DNA of 64,000 nt from DAOOPX01 sp964653045 (GTDB lineage Bacteria; Patescibacteriota; Microgenomatia; UBA1400; PJMF01), in NCBI GenBank assembly GCA_964653045.1, contig CAZZBW010000001.1, positions 1 through 64,000 on the forward strand, written 5' to 3'. How positions within the stretch are numbered: the stretch's first letter is position 1; each line of letters opens with the position of its first letter. Position numbers and translations under genes: made by a program. Below the pieces are notes generated by a model. That model searched no databases and was not told where the DNA came from. It saw only the letters and a list, made by a program, of their open reading frames with translations. Positions 1-7,675 of the stretch are shown piece by piece.

Positions 1-97
1 GATTACCGACTAATTGGTCGTCATCAATCACCCAACTTCACTAATTACATTTGGGGGGGGTCGATTGTGTAGGAATACCAAGAGTTAGTGTCCGGAT

Positions 98-127
98 TTG
101 ACATTTGGGGTATAGATCTGAGATAAT
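98..127 (+). promoter_or_regulatory. Probable sigma70-type promoter of rho, with a long leader
   Basis: TTGACA at 98-103 and GATAAT at 122-127 are separated by 18 bp, a good match to the bacterial consensus. Transcription from here would leave about 130 untranslated bases before the rho start at 264. rho is autoregulated through its leader in several bacteria, so a control role is plausible but is inference. Upstream of the promoter, 1-97 holds no gene that I can see; the only oddity is a run of eight G at 53-60. Confidence 0.55.
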
Positions 128-263
128 ACCAGTGTTTTCAAATCTGTTTGAGGTCAATTTGGTTTTCAGTCAGAGTTTGTGAAAGACCGCATTTTGTTTT
201 TATGTATTTTGCTAAAAATTTCCTAATCACGTATTTGTTAATTGAGTGAGGACTCATATTTTT

Positions 264-1565
264 ATGAACGAAACAAAAAAACCTGTGGCAGCCAAAAAAG
301 TTGCTGTAATTCAACCAGATGAAGTTGAGAAAATTGAGAAAGTGGAGGAAGTGCAGGATGTTGCTCCCGTGGCGGAAGAGAACGCTGCCGCGCCCGAGCG
401 CAGTGAAGTATACACCGGGACTAGGGTGAGCTTGCCGGCGCCCGAGAAGGTCGAGGGCGTACTAGATTTATCTAAAGACGGTCACGGCGTGATCAGAGTC
501 AGTTACGGTGAAGAAGATCGCGACGTGTACATTTCTAATGGTCAGGTTAGACGCTTTAATCTTCGTCCAGGTGATTATCTTGTCGGTTTGTCGAGACAAC
601 CCAAAGATAGCGAGCGCTATTGGGGGTTGATCCAGGTTGATTCGATCAATGGTATTTCAGTCAAAGAGTCGAGTAAGCAAGAGAGACCGAGGTTTCACAA
701 GTTGACTCCGGTTTATCCAGACTCACAGATCAAGTTGGAGATGGGTGACGAGCCTCTCTCGCTGAGAATTATTGACTTAATTGCCCCAATTGGTAAAGGC
801 CAACGCAGTTTGCTAGTCTCTCCGCCCAAAGCTGGGAAAACTAATATTCTCAAGGAAATCGCCAGTGGGGTGGCCGCCAATCACCCGGAAATCCATATTA
901 TGGCGGTGTTGGTAGGAGAACGACCAGAGGAAGTGACAGATATTCGCCGACATATTGAACGAATCACTCAAGGCAAGGGTGAGGTGGCGGCCAGTAATTT
1001 TGACGAGTCAGCCAAAGATCAAACCCATGTGGCTGAGCTCGCTTTGGAGCGGGCCAAGCGCCTAGTGGAAATTGGTCAAGACGTAATTATTTTGCTTGAC
1101 TCAATCACCCGTTTGGCTAGAGCTTACAACTTGGCGATGCCCACGTCAGGGAGGACTTTGTCTGGTGGTTTTGATCCAGCAGCGTTGTTCCCACCGAAAA
1201 AGTTTTTTGGGGCTGCCCGAAATTTTGAAGTGCCGGGCAGCTTAACGATCGTCGGTACTGCGCTGGTTGACACTGGTTCGCGCATGGATGACCTGGTCTA
1301 TGAAGAGTTCAAGGGCACTGGTAATCAAGAGGTGCATCTAACCCGAAGTTTGGCCGAAAGACGAATTTATCCCGCAATTGATGTCCAGCGATCAAGTACG
1401 CGCCGCGATGATCTACTGATTAATAGTGTTGATTACCAATCAGTCATGACATTACAGAGGATGCTCGATACTCTAGATAAGGACGAGCGCAGTTTAACCC
1501 TAATCAATCAACTGCGCCGCACCAAGACCAACAAAGAATTTTTGGCCAATCTCAAGGCAGCTTAA
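264..1565 (+). CDS. rho: Transcription termination factor Rho
   Basis: Hexameric RNA-dependent ATPase that terminates transcription in the cytoplasm. A charged, low-complexity N-terminus of about 50 residues precedes the RNA-binding OB fold (about 60-130). The ATPase core follows, with Walker A SPPKAGKT (186-193), Walker B VIILLD (274-279), a Q-loop segment around SGGFDPAALFPPKKFFG and an R-loop region around GTGNQEVHLTRSLAERRI. Length is about 433 residues, normal for the family. I chose ATG 264 because GTGAGG at 246-251 sits where a ribosome site should be. A GTG start at 246 would use that same sequence as its start and leave nothing upstream. The next gene begins 6 bases after the stop, so the two are probably cotranscribed. 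Few intrinsic terminators are visible in this window, which fits reliance on Rho. Confidence 0.97.
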   Translation: MNETKKPVAAKKVAVIQPDEVEKIEKVEEVQDVAPVAEENAAAPERSEVYTGTRVSLPAPEKVEGVLDLSKDGHGVIRVSYGEEDRDVYISNGQVRRFNLRPGDYLVGLSRQPKDSERYWGLIQVDSINGISVKESSKQERPRFHKLTPVYPDSQIKLEMGDEPLSLRIIDLIAPIGKGQRSLLVSPPKAGKTNILKEIASGVAANHPEIHIMAVLVGERPEEVTDIRRHIERITQGKGEVAASNFDESAKDQTHVAELALERAKRLVEIGQDVIILLDSITRLARAYNLAMPTSGRTLSGGFDPAALFPPKKFFGAARNFEVPGSLTIVGTALVDTGSRMDDLVYEEFKGTGNQEVHLTRSLAERRIYPAIDVQRSSTRRDDLLINSVDYQSVMTLQRMLDTLDKDERSLTLINQLRRTKTNKEFLANLKAA

Positions 1566-1571
1566 TCAATC

Positions 1572-2696
1572 ATGATCAAAAAACGTCGTACCATCTTTTC
1601 TATACCGATTGTGGGAGAACTCAATCAGTATATGAAATTTTTGCTCAAGTATGGCAAAAATCATTTTTATGCTTGGTTTGTCCACTTCGAAGATGCCAAG
1701 GATATCCTAGTAGATTTATTACATCGCAAGAGAGGTAGATACGCGCGACCGTTCTTGCATTTGGCCTTTGTGGCACTGACGTTTATGGTGATCAACGTGG
1801 GACCATGGTTGCTCAGCCCCGCTGAAGGCGGGGCTGATCTAGAAGATCTGAAAGGCACTTTCGCCACTCAAGCTTATGGTGTCAATTTTTATACCCAACA
1901 AGCCGAGGAAGTGAGTCGCTATCGAGGAGGGGAGATCATTAACCATTACGTGGGCGAAGGTGAAACTTTGAGTGATATCGCACAACGCTATAACCTCGAG
2001 ATCGAGACAGTCCTTTGGGAAAATAATCTCGCAGCTAACAGCACCATTAAGCCGGGTCAGGAATTGAAAATTCTGCCAATTGACGGCGTTCGTCACCAAG
2101 TGGCTAGAGGTGAAACAATTTATACTATTGCCAAGAAATATGGTTTGAACGAGTCCCAAGCCCAGATGATTATTGATTATCCGTTTAACGAATTTTTAAA
2201 CGACGAAACATTTGAGCTGGCAGTCAATCAGAGTATTCTGGTACCTGAGGGAATTAAACCAGCAGAAAAGAAAGCTGTGCCATCTACTACTCGTTATGTG
2301 GCGCAAACGCCGAGTGCGGGGGTGGTAGCAGCCTCAGGATCGTTCGGATGGCCTGCTAGCGGAGGAATCAGTCAAGGTTATAAATTTTATCATAAAGCTA
2401 TCGATATTTCTAACAAAGGTGGCGGGCCAATTTTGGCAGCTGACAGTGGCACCGTGGTGATAGCAGGATTTGTCGATAATTCAGGTTACGGTAATCGAGT
2501 AATGGTGGATCACGGCAATGGGTATGTAACTCTGTACGCGCACTTGAGCGTCGCTCAAGTGCAGCCGGGACAAACAGTTAGTCGCGGCAACGTCCTTGGT
2601 CAGATGGGGAGCACTGGGCGTTCCACTGGTACTCACCTCCACTTTGAGATCAGGAAAGATGGAGCTTTGCTCAATCCGCTGCAATTTCTGCAATAA
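1572..2696 (+). CDS. Membrane-anchored LysM / M23 family murein endopeptidase
   Basis: Cell-wall hydrolase or a regulator of one. A basic cytoplasmic N-terminus is followed by one membrane segment (about 61-80), a LysM domain (about 126-168, starting HYVGEGETLSDIAQRY), a second more divergent LysM (about 174-225) and a C-terminal M23 domain (about 273-372). The zinc ligands of M23 appear as HKAID (H-x3-D) and the HLHFE motif near the end, so the enzyme looks catalytically complete. It begins 6 bases after rho without a clear Shine-Dalgarno, which suggests translational coupling. Two perfect inverted repeats lie inside the gene (1813-1837 and 2540-2562). Family knowledge says M23 enzymes cut peptide cross-links in peptidoglycan; the substrate here is not known. 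Confidence 0.9.
   Translation: MIKKRRTIFSIPIVGELNQYMKFLLKYGKNHFYAWFVHFEDAKDILVDLLHRKRGRYARPFLHLAFVALTFMVINVGPWLLSPAEGGADLEDLKGTFATQAYGVNFYTQQAEEVSRYRGGEIINHYVGEGETLSDIAQRYNLEIETVLWENNLAANSTIKPGQELKILPIDGVRHQVARGETIYTIAKKYGLNESQAQMIIDYPFNEFLNDETFELAVNQSILVPEGIKPAEKKAVPSTTRYVAQTPSAGVVAASGSFGWPASGGISQGYKFYHKAIDISNKGGGPILAADSGTVVIAGFVDNSGYGNRVMVDHGNGYVTLYAHLSVAQVQPGQTVSRGNVLGQMGSTGRSTGTHLHFEIRKDGALLNPLQFLQ
1813..1837. repeat. Intragenic perfect inverted repeat, 10-bp arms, 5-base loop
   Basis: Arms TCAGCCCCGC and GCGGGGCTGA flank tgaag, inside the M23 peptidase gene just after its membrane segment. Confidence 0.9.
2540..2562. repeat. Intragenic perfect inverted repeat, 11-bp arms, 1-base spacer
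   Basis: GCACTTGAGCG, one T, then CGCTCAAGTGC, inside the M23 catalytic domain of the peptidase gene. Confidence 0.9.
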
Positions 2697-2708
2697 TAAT
2701 ATATAGGT

Positions 2709-2714
2709 TATACT
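2709..2714 (+). promoter_or_regulatory. -10 box for a probable leaderless obg transcript
   Basis: TATACT ends 7 bases before the obg ATG at 2722, and no ribosome-binding sequence lies between the -10 box and the ATG. A start site 6-8 bases after the -10 box would fall on or next to the ATG. The -35 region is weak. Confidence 0.45.
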
Positions 2715-2721
2715 GCACATC

Positions 2722-3987
2722 ATGATTGATTGGGTGAGGTTGGAAATACTAGCAGGGGATGGCGGCAGCGGCAGCATTTCTTTTCGGCGTGAGAAATACG
2801 CGCCCAAGGGTGGCCCAGATGGTGGTGATGGTGGTAATGGAGGAAGCGTGATCGTGCGTGCCACCGCCCGCCTGTCGACGCTCAATCACCTGCAAGGTAA
2901 AAAAAAGATTCAAGCGGAAAGTGGTGGTCCTGGTCAAAAGCGCAAAAAATTTGGAGCTAACGCTAAGGATTTTTATCTGGATGTGCCGGTGGGAACGCGT
3001 ATTATTGTGACCGCCGAGAATCCAATTTCACGCTTTGGTGCGAAAGCACTCAAGCGCAGCAATCTGGATTTTTACTGTTATAGTCAAGAGTATGAAGATC
3101 AGATTCAGAAAAATATTTGTCGAGTAGACCAAGATGGTTCGCTGCGGGAAAAACAAAAGCAGCTGAGTGAGGTAGCTAATGAGTTAACTCCTGAGTTTGG
3201 ACTTCCCATTTCAACTGGTAAAGTGGTATGCGAACTGAACGAAGTGGGGCAAGAATTTATACTCTGCCAAGGCGGATTGGGTGGGCGAGGTAATACCCAA
3301 TTTAAGTCTTCAACTTTGACCACTCCTAGAATTGCAGAATATGGCAGTGTGGGCGAGCGCAAAGAAGTGGTGTTGGAGCTGAGATTGCTGGCCGACATCG
3401 GTTTGGTCGGCCAGCCCAATGTGGGCAAGAGTAGCTTGCTCTCTGTTTTGACCGAAGCCCGACCGAAAGTGGCCAATTATCCGTTTACCACTCTTGAGCC
3501 AAACCTGGGAATTCTGACTCAAACCGATTTGGTGATGGCTGATATCCCCGGGTTGATTGCTGGAGCACACACCGGCAAAGGCTTGGGTACGAACTTCTTG
3601 CGTCATATTGCTCACTGTCGGGTTTTATGTTTTGTCGTGGCAGTGGCGGACACTCACTTGGTAGAGGTGGCTGAAGGTCAGTTTGCATCTCCGATTGTAG
3701 AGCTCAAACAGCAATTAGAGATGCTACATTCAGAGTTGATTCAGGCCTCTCCAACTTTTCTCGATAAACCACAGATAATTATCTTGAGTAAAATTGATCT
3801 TTATCCCGAGGGTTTAATCAAGGCGGCCAAAACCAAACTGGTTGGTAAAACAAAAACACCATTTTTTGCTGTCAGTAGCGCTAATCGCGAGGGGATAGAA
3901 CAACTGCGCCAATACCTGATGGGTATTGGCGCACAACTTACTCCACAACCGGTGGTGCCTCAGGAGTTGTGGTATCACTCGGTGTAA
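2722..3987 (+). CDS. obg: Obg/CgtA-family GTPase with an insertion in the OBG fold
   Basis: Ribosome-associated GTPase acting in late 50S assembly. The glycine-rich OBG domain begins at residue 1 (GDGGSGSISFRREKYAPKGG) and resumes at about 178-215 (GGLGGRGNTQF). The two parts are split by about 65 extra residues (roughly 96-165) not seen in typical Obg. The G domain has G1 GQPNVGKSS, G2 around YPFTTLEP, G3 DIPGLI, G4 SKID (usual NKxD with Ser for Asn) and G5 SSAN. The protein ends soon after the G domain, so the C-terminal OCT domain found in many Obg proteins is missing. The ATG is preceded by TATACT but no Shine-Dalgarno. The last 50 bp overlap the convergent ligase-like gene, and a strong hairpin sits at 3905-3933. 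Confidence 0.95.
   Translation: MIDWVRLEILAGDGGSGSISFRREKYAPKGGPDGGDGGNGGSVIVRATARLSTLNHLQGKKKIQAESGGPGQKRKKFGANAKDFYLDVPVGTRIIVTAENPISRFGAKALKRSNLDFYCYSQEYEDQIQKNICRVDQDGSLREKQKQLSEVANELTPEFGLPISTGKVVCELNEVGQEFILCQGGLGGRGNTQFKSSTLTTPRIAEYGSVGERKEVVLELRLLADIGLVGQPNVGKSSLLSVLTEARPKVANYPFTTLEPNLGILTQTDLVMADIPGLIAGAHTGKGLGTNFLRHIAHCRVLCFVVAVADTHLVEVAEGQFASPIVELKQQLEMLHSELIQASPTFLDKPQIIILSKIDLYPEGLIKAAKTKLVGKTKTPFFAVSSANREGIEQLRQYLMGIGAQLTPQPVVPQELWYHSV
3387..3415. repeat. Intragenic perfect inverted repeat, 10-bp arms, 9-base loop
   Basis: GCTGGCCGAC and GTCGGCCAGC lie in obg; the right arm directly precedes the codons of the G1 (P-loop) motif. Confidence 0.9.
3905..3933. repeat. Perfect 12-bp inverted repeat at the 3' end of obg, possible bidirectional hairpin
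   Basis: TGCGCCAATACC, a 5-base loop, then GGTATTGGCGCA. It lies 5 bases beyond the 3' end of the convergent gene that stops at 3938, and inside the last 30 codons of obg. There is no T tract on either side, so it is not a classical intrinsic terminator. It could still protect or define both 3' ends. Confidence 0.75.
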
Positions 3988-6073
3988 CATTCGATTCTGT
4001 TTGCTGAGAATCCGGAATTACCACGTCATTGACCGGTGGAGTATTAACTAAATCAGCAGGTTGCGTTTCCAATTGTTGATTGGTAATCGAGTTTGTTGGT
4101 GTGGTGGCTGATTCTGGCGCGGTTTCCGCTGACTCTGACTTTGGTAGCGCATCAATCTCTTTCTGTAGCGCTTCAATCTCTTGGTTCAGCTTGATGAAAT
4201 CTTCCGAGCCAGAGTCAACTAGAGCCAGAGTTTGTTGATAAGAAGTCATCGATTCTTCCAATCTTTTCAACTGTCTGAGCACAACTGCCAGGTTGTAGTG
4301 AGTGTTGGGATAATCTGGCTTGATATTAATTGTTTCAGATAGAACACCGACTGCTTGTTGAGCTTGCTCGGTAGCAACTAACACTCCACCCAGAGCAATT
4401 CTGAGATTGGGATCAGTGGGATAAGTTTGGATGGCATTGATGTACGCCTGAGTTGTCCACTGGGGCGCATCTTCAGCCAAGCCAATCATATTAGAGTAAA
4501 TGTTGGCTAAGACTTGCCAGTTTTGCGAATCAAGCGGATCAAGAACCGTAGCTGCCGAGGCTTCTCGCACTGCCTGTTGCAGGAGCAGGTTGATCTGTTC
4601 CTTGTCCTCATCTGATACCTCGGCTTTATTGGCCAGGGCGCTGGCAATCAGCAGATTGGTAAATGCGTACGAGCGTCGATTAACATCAAGATAGGGATTG
4701 AGGGTGACCGCCCGTTGTTGCAGATCGTAAACCTGAGTTGCGTCATTGTTGACAGCAGCCAGATCAGCTTTGCGAAGCAGGATTAAGGGATAGAATCCAC
4801 GATAAAGACCGTAAAAACCCGCTGCTGTGCCGGCCAAAATAACTACACAGAGGAAGTAAACTGGCAGGCTGCTGTTTTTGGCTCTGCGGTCTTCGGTGAA
4901 AGCCTCATTGATTTGATCTCCTTTAGATGAAGTCAAGCTAATGCTCATGCCACCAACGCTAAAACTGGGCAAGTGTTTTTTATCAATTGCTACTAGAGCT
5001 GCGAGCGTTACAGCCTGGAGGGTAATGATCACCAAGTTGGCAGGGAAGAAGAAGCTAATTATGATCGAAACCAAAATTGGTGCCAGAAGAGAAGACTCTT
5101 GTGATTTTTTGATCTGAGTCAGTGAAGTCCTCGCCACTCTATAGACCAACCATAGCCAGGCCGCAACACCCAAGATACCCATGGTAGTCAGAATAGTGAG
5201 GGGTTGATTATTGGCTGTACTGAATATTAGACTCCAATCTTCTGTACCGTTCACCCAAATTGGTTTGTATTGGCGGTAACTATTGGCATAACTTTCTGGA
5301 CCAGCTCCAATCAGGGCAGTTCGTGGGGCCCTGAGGTTATCAAGAGAGATCGACCAGCTGGATAAGAAAGACTGATTCTTGAGTGGAGCTGGTCCAGCCT
5401 GGCGCATACTCCAGCCATACAAACCAATGCCGATAATCAGCAACGGCATAATTATCGCGCTAAAAATTGAGATCTTCTTCTGTTTCCAGCTTTCCCAAGC
5501 TAGATAGCTGAGTCCGAGAATCGCAATTTGAAAGCTGATCCACACTCCACCAGCAAATGAGTAATTTAGCTCGGTGGGAAGACTCAGACCAAAAAGCTGA
5601 TTGTATAGTTGAGCTGGGCCGAAGCCGATCATCTGGAAGGTACTGCCCAAGACATTGATCAAACCAACTATGGCAATTGTTTTACCTACTAATTTGTGGG
5701 CGTGAGCTGGCAAGACCTGTGCACCCAGAAGTATGATCAAACCGAAGGCAATATACGCGCCTCCCCAGCCCAATAGGTTCTCCACGGGATAACTTGACGC
5801 CATTAGTGAAGAAACAAGACTTACTACCAACAAAGCCAGAACCGGCCAGAACCAGCGAGTGAAAACCAAATCGAGGCTCTTTTTCTGCCAAGATCGTACT
5901 CCATAGATGGCTACAACTAATAAAGCGGACGCCATCAGCGCAAAAAGCTTGGTATCCTGGACAAAATTATTGGTGAGTGGCAGGTTGATTAAGCCAGTGG
6001 CGACAACCAGTCCAAGTATTAGCCAGAGGGCGATGTGATTTATTAAAGAGGAGTGATGGGTATTGTTGAACAT
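3938..6073 (-). CDS. O-antigen-ligase-like multispanning membrane protein with C-terminal TPRs
   Basis: A 711-residue protein with roughly ten or more hydrophobic segments in its first 480 residues, then a soluble tail. The central stretch (about 240-330, including ALIGAGPESYANSYRQYKP) resembles the large loop of the O-antigen ligase/polymerase (Wzy_C) family, which moves lipid-linked glycans to an acceptor. TPR-like helices follow at about 490-640 (for example NTHYNLAVVLRQLKRLEES), then a Pro/Thr/Glu-rich tail. It is divergent from three pilin genes, so a pilin O-glycan ligase role (PglL/PilO-like) is a reasonable guess but is inference. TTTAAT 7 bases before the ATG suggests a leaderless start. 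The 3' end overlaps obg by 50 bp. A plain O-antigen ligase or another glycan polymerase cannot be excluded. Confidence 0.75.
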   Translation of the reverse strand: MFNNTHHSSLINHIALWLILGLVVATGLINLPLTNNFVQDTKLFALMASALLVVAIYGVRSWQKKSLDLVFTRWFWPVLALLVVSLVSSLMASSYPVENLLGWGGAYIAFGLIILLGAQVLPAHAHKLVGKTIAIVGLINVLGSTFQMIGFGPAQLYNQLFGLSLPTELNYSFAGGVWISFQIAILGLSYLAWESWKQKKISIFSAIIMPLLIIGIGLYGWSMRQAGPAPLKNQSFLSSWSISLDNLRAPRTALIGAGPESYANSYRQYKPIWVNGTEDWSLIFSTANNQPLTILTTMGILGVAAWLWLVYRVARTSLTQIKKSQESSLLAPILVSIIISFFFPANLVIITLQAVTLAALVAIDKKHLPSFSVGGMSISLTSSKGDQINEAFTEDRRAKNSSLPVYFLCVVILAGTAAGFYGLYRGFYPLILLRKADLAAVNNDATQVYDLQQRAVTLNPYLDVNRRSYAFTNLLIASALANKAEVSDEDKEQINLLLQQAVREASAATVLDPLDSQNWQVLANIYSNMIGLAEDAPQWTTQAYINAIQTYPTDPNLRIALGGVLVATEQAQQAVGVLSETINIKPDYPNTHYNLAVVLRQLKRLEESMTSYQQTLALVDSGSEDFIKLNQEIEALQKEIDALPKSESAETAPESATTPTNSITNQQLETQPADLVNTPPVNDVVIPDSQQTESNVTPSDTTTPEAPPVVE

Positions 6074-6080
6074 GTTCTAC

Positions 6081-6086
6081 ATTAAA
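6081..6086 (-). promoter_or_regulatory. -10 box of the ligase-like gene
   Basis: On the minus strand TTTAAT ends 7 bases before the ATG at 6073. No ribosome site is visible between the box and the ATG. The match to consensus is modest. Confidence 0.35.
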
Positions 6087-6152
6087 GCAAACTACCATAC
6101 ACGAAAGCAAGAGCAAAAATTCACTACGACGATGTGATAAACTGATATATAG

Positions 6153-6623
6153 ATGAAGAATATGTCGCGCGCTCGCCTGGGTTTCAGCATGATTGAGATG
6201 ATGATTATCATGGCTTTGATCGGCATTCTGTCTGTCAGCATCGGTTGGCAGGTGACCAGGCAGCTAGGTCGCGCTCGCGACAGCGAGCGCAAAGATGACC
6301 TGGCCAGGATCAAGCTAGCGTTTGAGGATTACTATAATGATCATGATGAGTATCCACCAGACGATACTATTTTAACTAATTGTGGTGGTGCCCAATTAAT
6401 GCCATATCTTCCAGTGATTCCTTGTGATCCGAGCACCCACGACCCTTATCTCTACGAGCCCGATCTAGCAACTGGCGGTTATCGTGTTTACGCTATCTTG
6501 GAGAACCCTGCTGAGAAATCTGTCACAGATCTGAATTGCGGTGGCTCACAGGGATGTAATGTAACTGGTCACTCTGAGTATAATTATGGTGTGGCAGTGG
6601 GTGTGCCTGTCAGGATGCCTTAG
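6153..6623 (+). CDS. Type IV pilin-like protein (first of three)
   Basis: Prepilin with a short basic leader MKNMSRARLG, a PilD-type cleavage site G/F, Glu at mature position 5 (FSMIE) and a single hydrophobic helix running to about residue 35. The remaining 120 residues form a small globular domain with cysteines near 80, 90, 128 and 134. The conserved tract DSERKDDLARIKLAFEDYY after the helix is typical of CPR pilins and pseudopilins. It heads a three-gene + strand cluster and is divergent from the ligase-like gene, which could glycosylate the products. No assembly ATPase or PilD gene lies in this window. It could be a major pilin or a pseudopilin; sequence alone does not decide. Confidence 0.88.
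   Translation: MKNMSRARLGFSMIEMMIIMALIGILSVSIGWQVTRQLGRARDSERKDDLARIKLAFEDYYNDHDEYPPDDTILTNCGGAQLMPYLPVIPCDPSTHDPYLYEPDLATGGYRVYAILENPAEKSVTDLNCGGSQGCNVTGHSEYNYGVAVGVPVRMP
6271..6290. repeat. Short intragenic inverted repeat, 8-bp arms
   Basis: GCGCTCGC, gaca, GCGAGCGC inside the first pilin gene, just after the helix codons. Confidence 0.8.
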
Positions 6624-6661
6624 TGAGAAATAACAAGTTAAAAACTATCGATAAGGAGCAT

Positions 6662-7129
6662 ATGCGCAATTTTTCTCCAGCCAAACGGGGTTTCACCATG
6701 ATCGAGATTTTGGTGGTGGTTACCATCATTGGAATTCTAATTACATTGGGAATTCGTTCGTACAACGCTACTCAAATCAAAGCTCGAGACGTTAGGCGCA
6801 AAGCGGATTTGCACAATATAGCCAAACCCCTCGAAGCATACTTCAATGATTATGGTGTGTATCCGATAGGAGCGGGCGTGATTACCATCGGTGTTAACAC
6901 AATAGATTGGGGCGAAGCATTTGTTGACGGCAATGGAACAGTCTATATGTCACAGCTTCCTGAAGACCCCAGGGGTGACAGAAATTATTGGTATGAATCT
7001 AATGGCACTGAGTGGGCAATTTCGGCGCTGCTTGAGAATGAGAATGATCCCGATAGAGCGGGACCATTTCTTGGTACAACTTGTATAGTGGCTGATGACT
7101 GTAATTATCAAGTAACTAGTACCAACTAA
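6662..7129 (+). CDS. Type IV pilin-like protein (second of three)
   Basis: Prepilin with leader MRNFSPAKRG, then FTMIEILVVVTIIGIL, so it has the cleavage site, Glu5 and hydrophobic helix of type IV pilins. I chose ATG 6662, which gives a leader of normal length and has AAGGAG at 6653-6658 just upstream, although the spacing of 3 bases is tight. A GTG at 6623 would overlap the stop of the previous pilin and add 13 residues to the leader. After the helix comes the same kind of tract as in its neighbours (ARDVRRKADLHNIAKPLEAY), followed by a short C-terminal domain with a cysteine pair near the end. Mature length is about 145 residues. Confidence 0.88.
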   Translation: MRNFSPAKRGFTMIEILVVVTIIGILITLGIRSYNATQIKARDVRRKADLHNIAKPLEAYFNDYGVYPIGAGVITIGVNTIDWGEAFVDGNGTVYMSQLPEDPRGDRNYWYESNGTEWAISALLENENDPDRAGPFLGTTCIVADDCNYQVTSTN

Positions 7130-7141
7130 ATAGATAAAAAT

Positions 7142-7606
7142 ATGTTCAAACTACCCTCCAGTAAATCAGGTTTTACCCTCATCGAGCTCTTAATCGTGAT
7201 TGTGATTATTGCCTTGTTATTGGGAATTCTATTACCCAATATGCTGGGGATGAGAGAGAGGGCGAGGGATAGCGAGACAAAATCAGAGTTGAGAGAGCTC
7301 AAACTGGCGGTGGAGCTCTACGCTGACGAGTTTCAAGGGTATCCAGAAGGACATGCAAATAAAATGTATGGTTGTGGCACTACACCACCGGCGATCTGTA
7401 ATGATGGTGATGTTTTCAGGCGAAATGGAATAGATTTTATGCAGGAAATGCCAGATGATTATAATTATGAGCAGCCAGACTCTACCAGTTTTTACATTTG
7501 GAAACTCTTAGAGAATGAGTCCGATCAAGATATAGAAAGAAGTTGGGCAAAGTGTGGAATTACATCGTCGCCTGACCCGCAGGCTTATTTCGAATGCAGT
7601 TTTTAA
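7142..7606 (+). CDS. Type IV pilin-like protein (third of three)
   Basis: Prepilin with leader MFKLPSSKSG followed by FTLIELLIVIVIIALLLGIL, the classical cleavage site with Glu5 and a strong hydrophobic helix. A conserved amphipathic tract follows (ARDSETKSELRELKLAVELY). The C-terminal domain is short, with cysteines near 79, 86, 141 and 152 that could pair. It starts 12 bases after the second pilin and ends 69 bp before the convergent LamG giant. I see no intrinsic terminator in that gap. The three paralogues share their N-terminal half but differ in the C-terminal half, as expected for subunits with different roles in one fibre. Confidence 0.88.
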   Translation: MFKLPSSKSGFTLIELLIVIVIIALLLGILLPNMLGMRERARDSETKSELRELKLAVELYADEFQGYPEGHANKMYGCGTTPPAICNDGDVFRRNGIDFMQEMPDDYNYEQPDSTSFYIWKLLENESDQDIERSWAKCGITSSPDPQAYFECSF

Positions 7607-7675
7607 TTTATTTTGTCATCATGTTACTTGGGACATATTGAGGTTTTGGTGAGATTTAAATTTCGGGATGGGTTA

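Noticed and set aside
53..60. Run of eight G as a phase-variation tract
   Set aside because: It lies outside any visible gene and upstream of the proposed promoter, so slippage would have no evident effect.
246..263. GTG 246 as the rho start
   Set aside because: The GTG is part of the likely ribosome-binding sequence GTGAGG and has no ribosome site of its own; ATG 264 is better placed.
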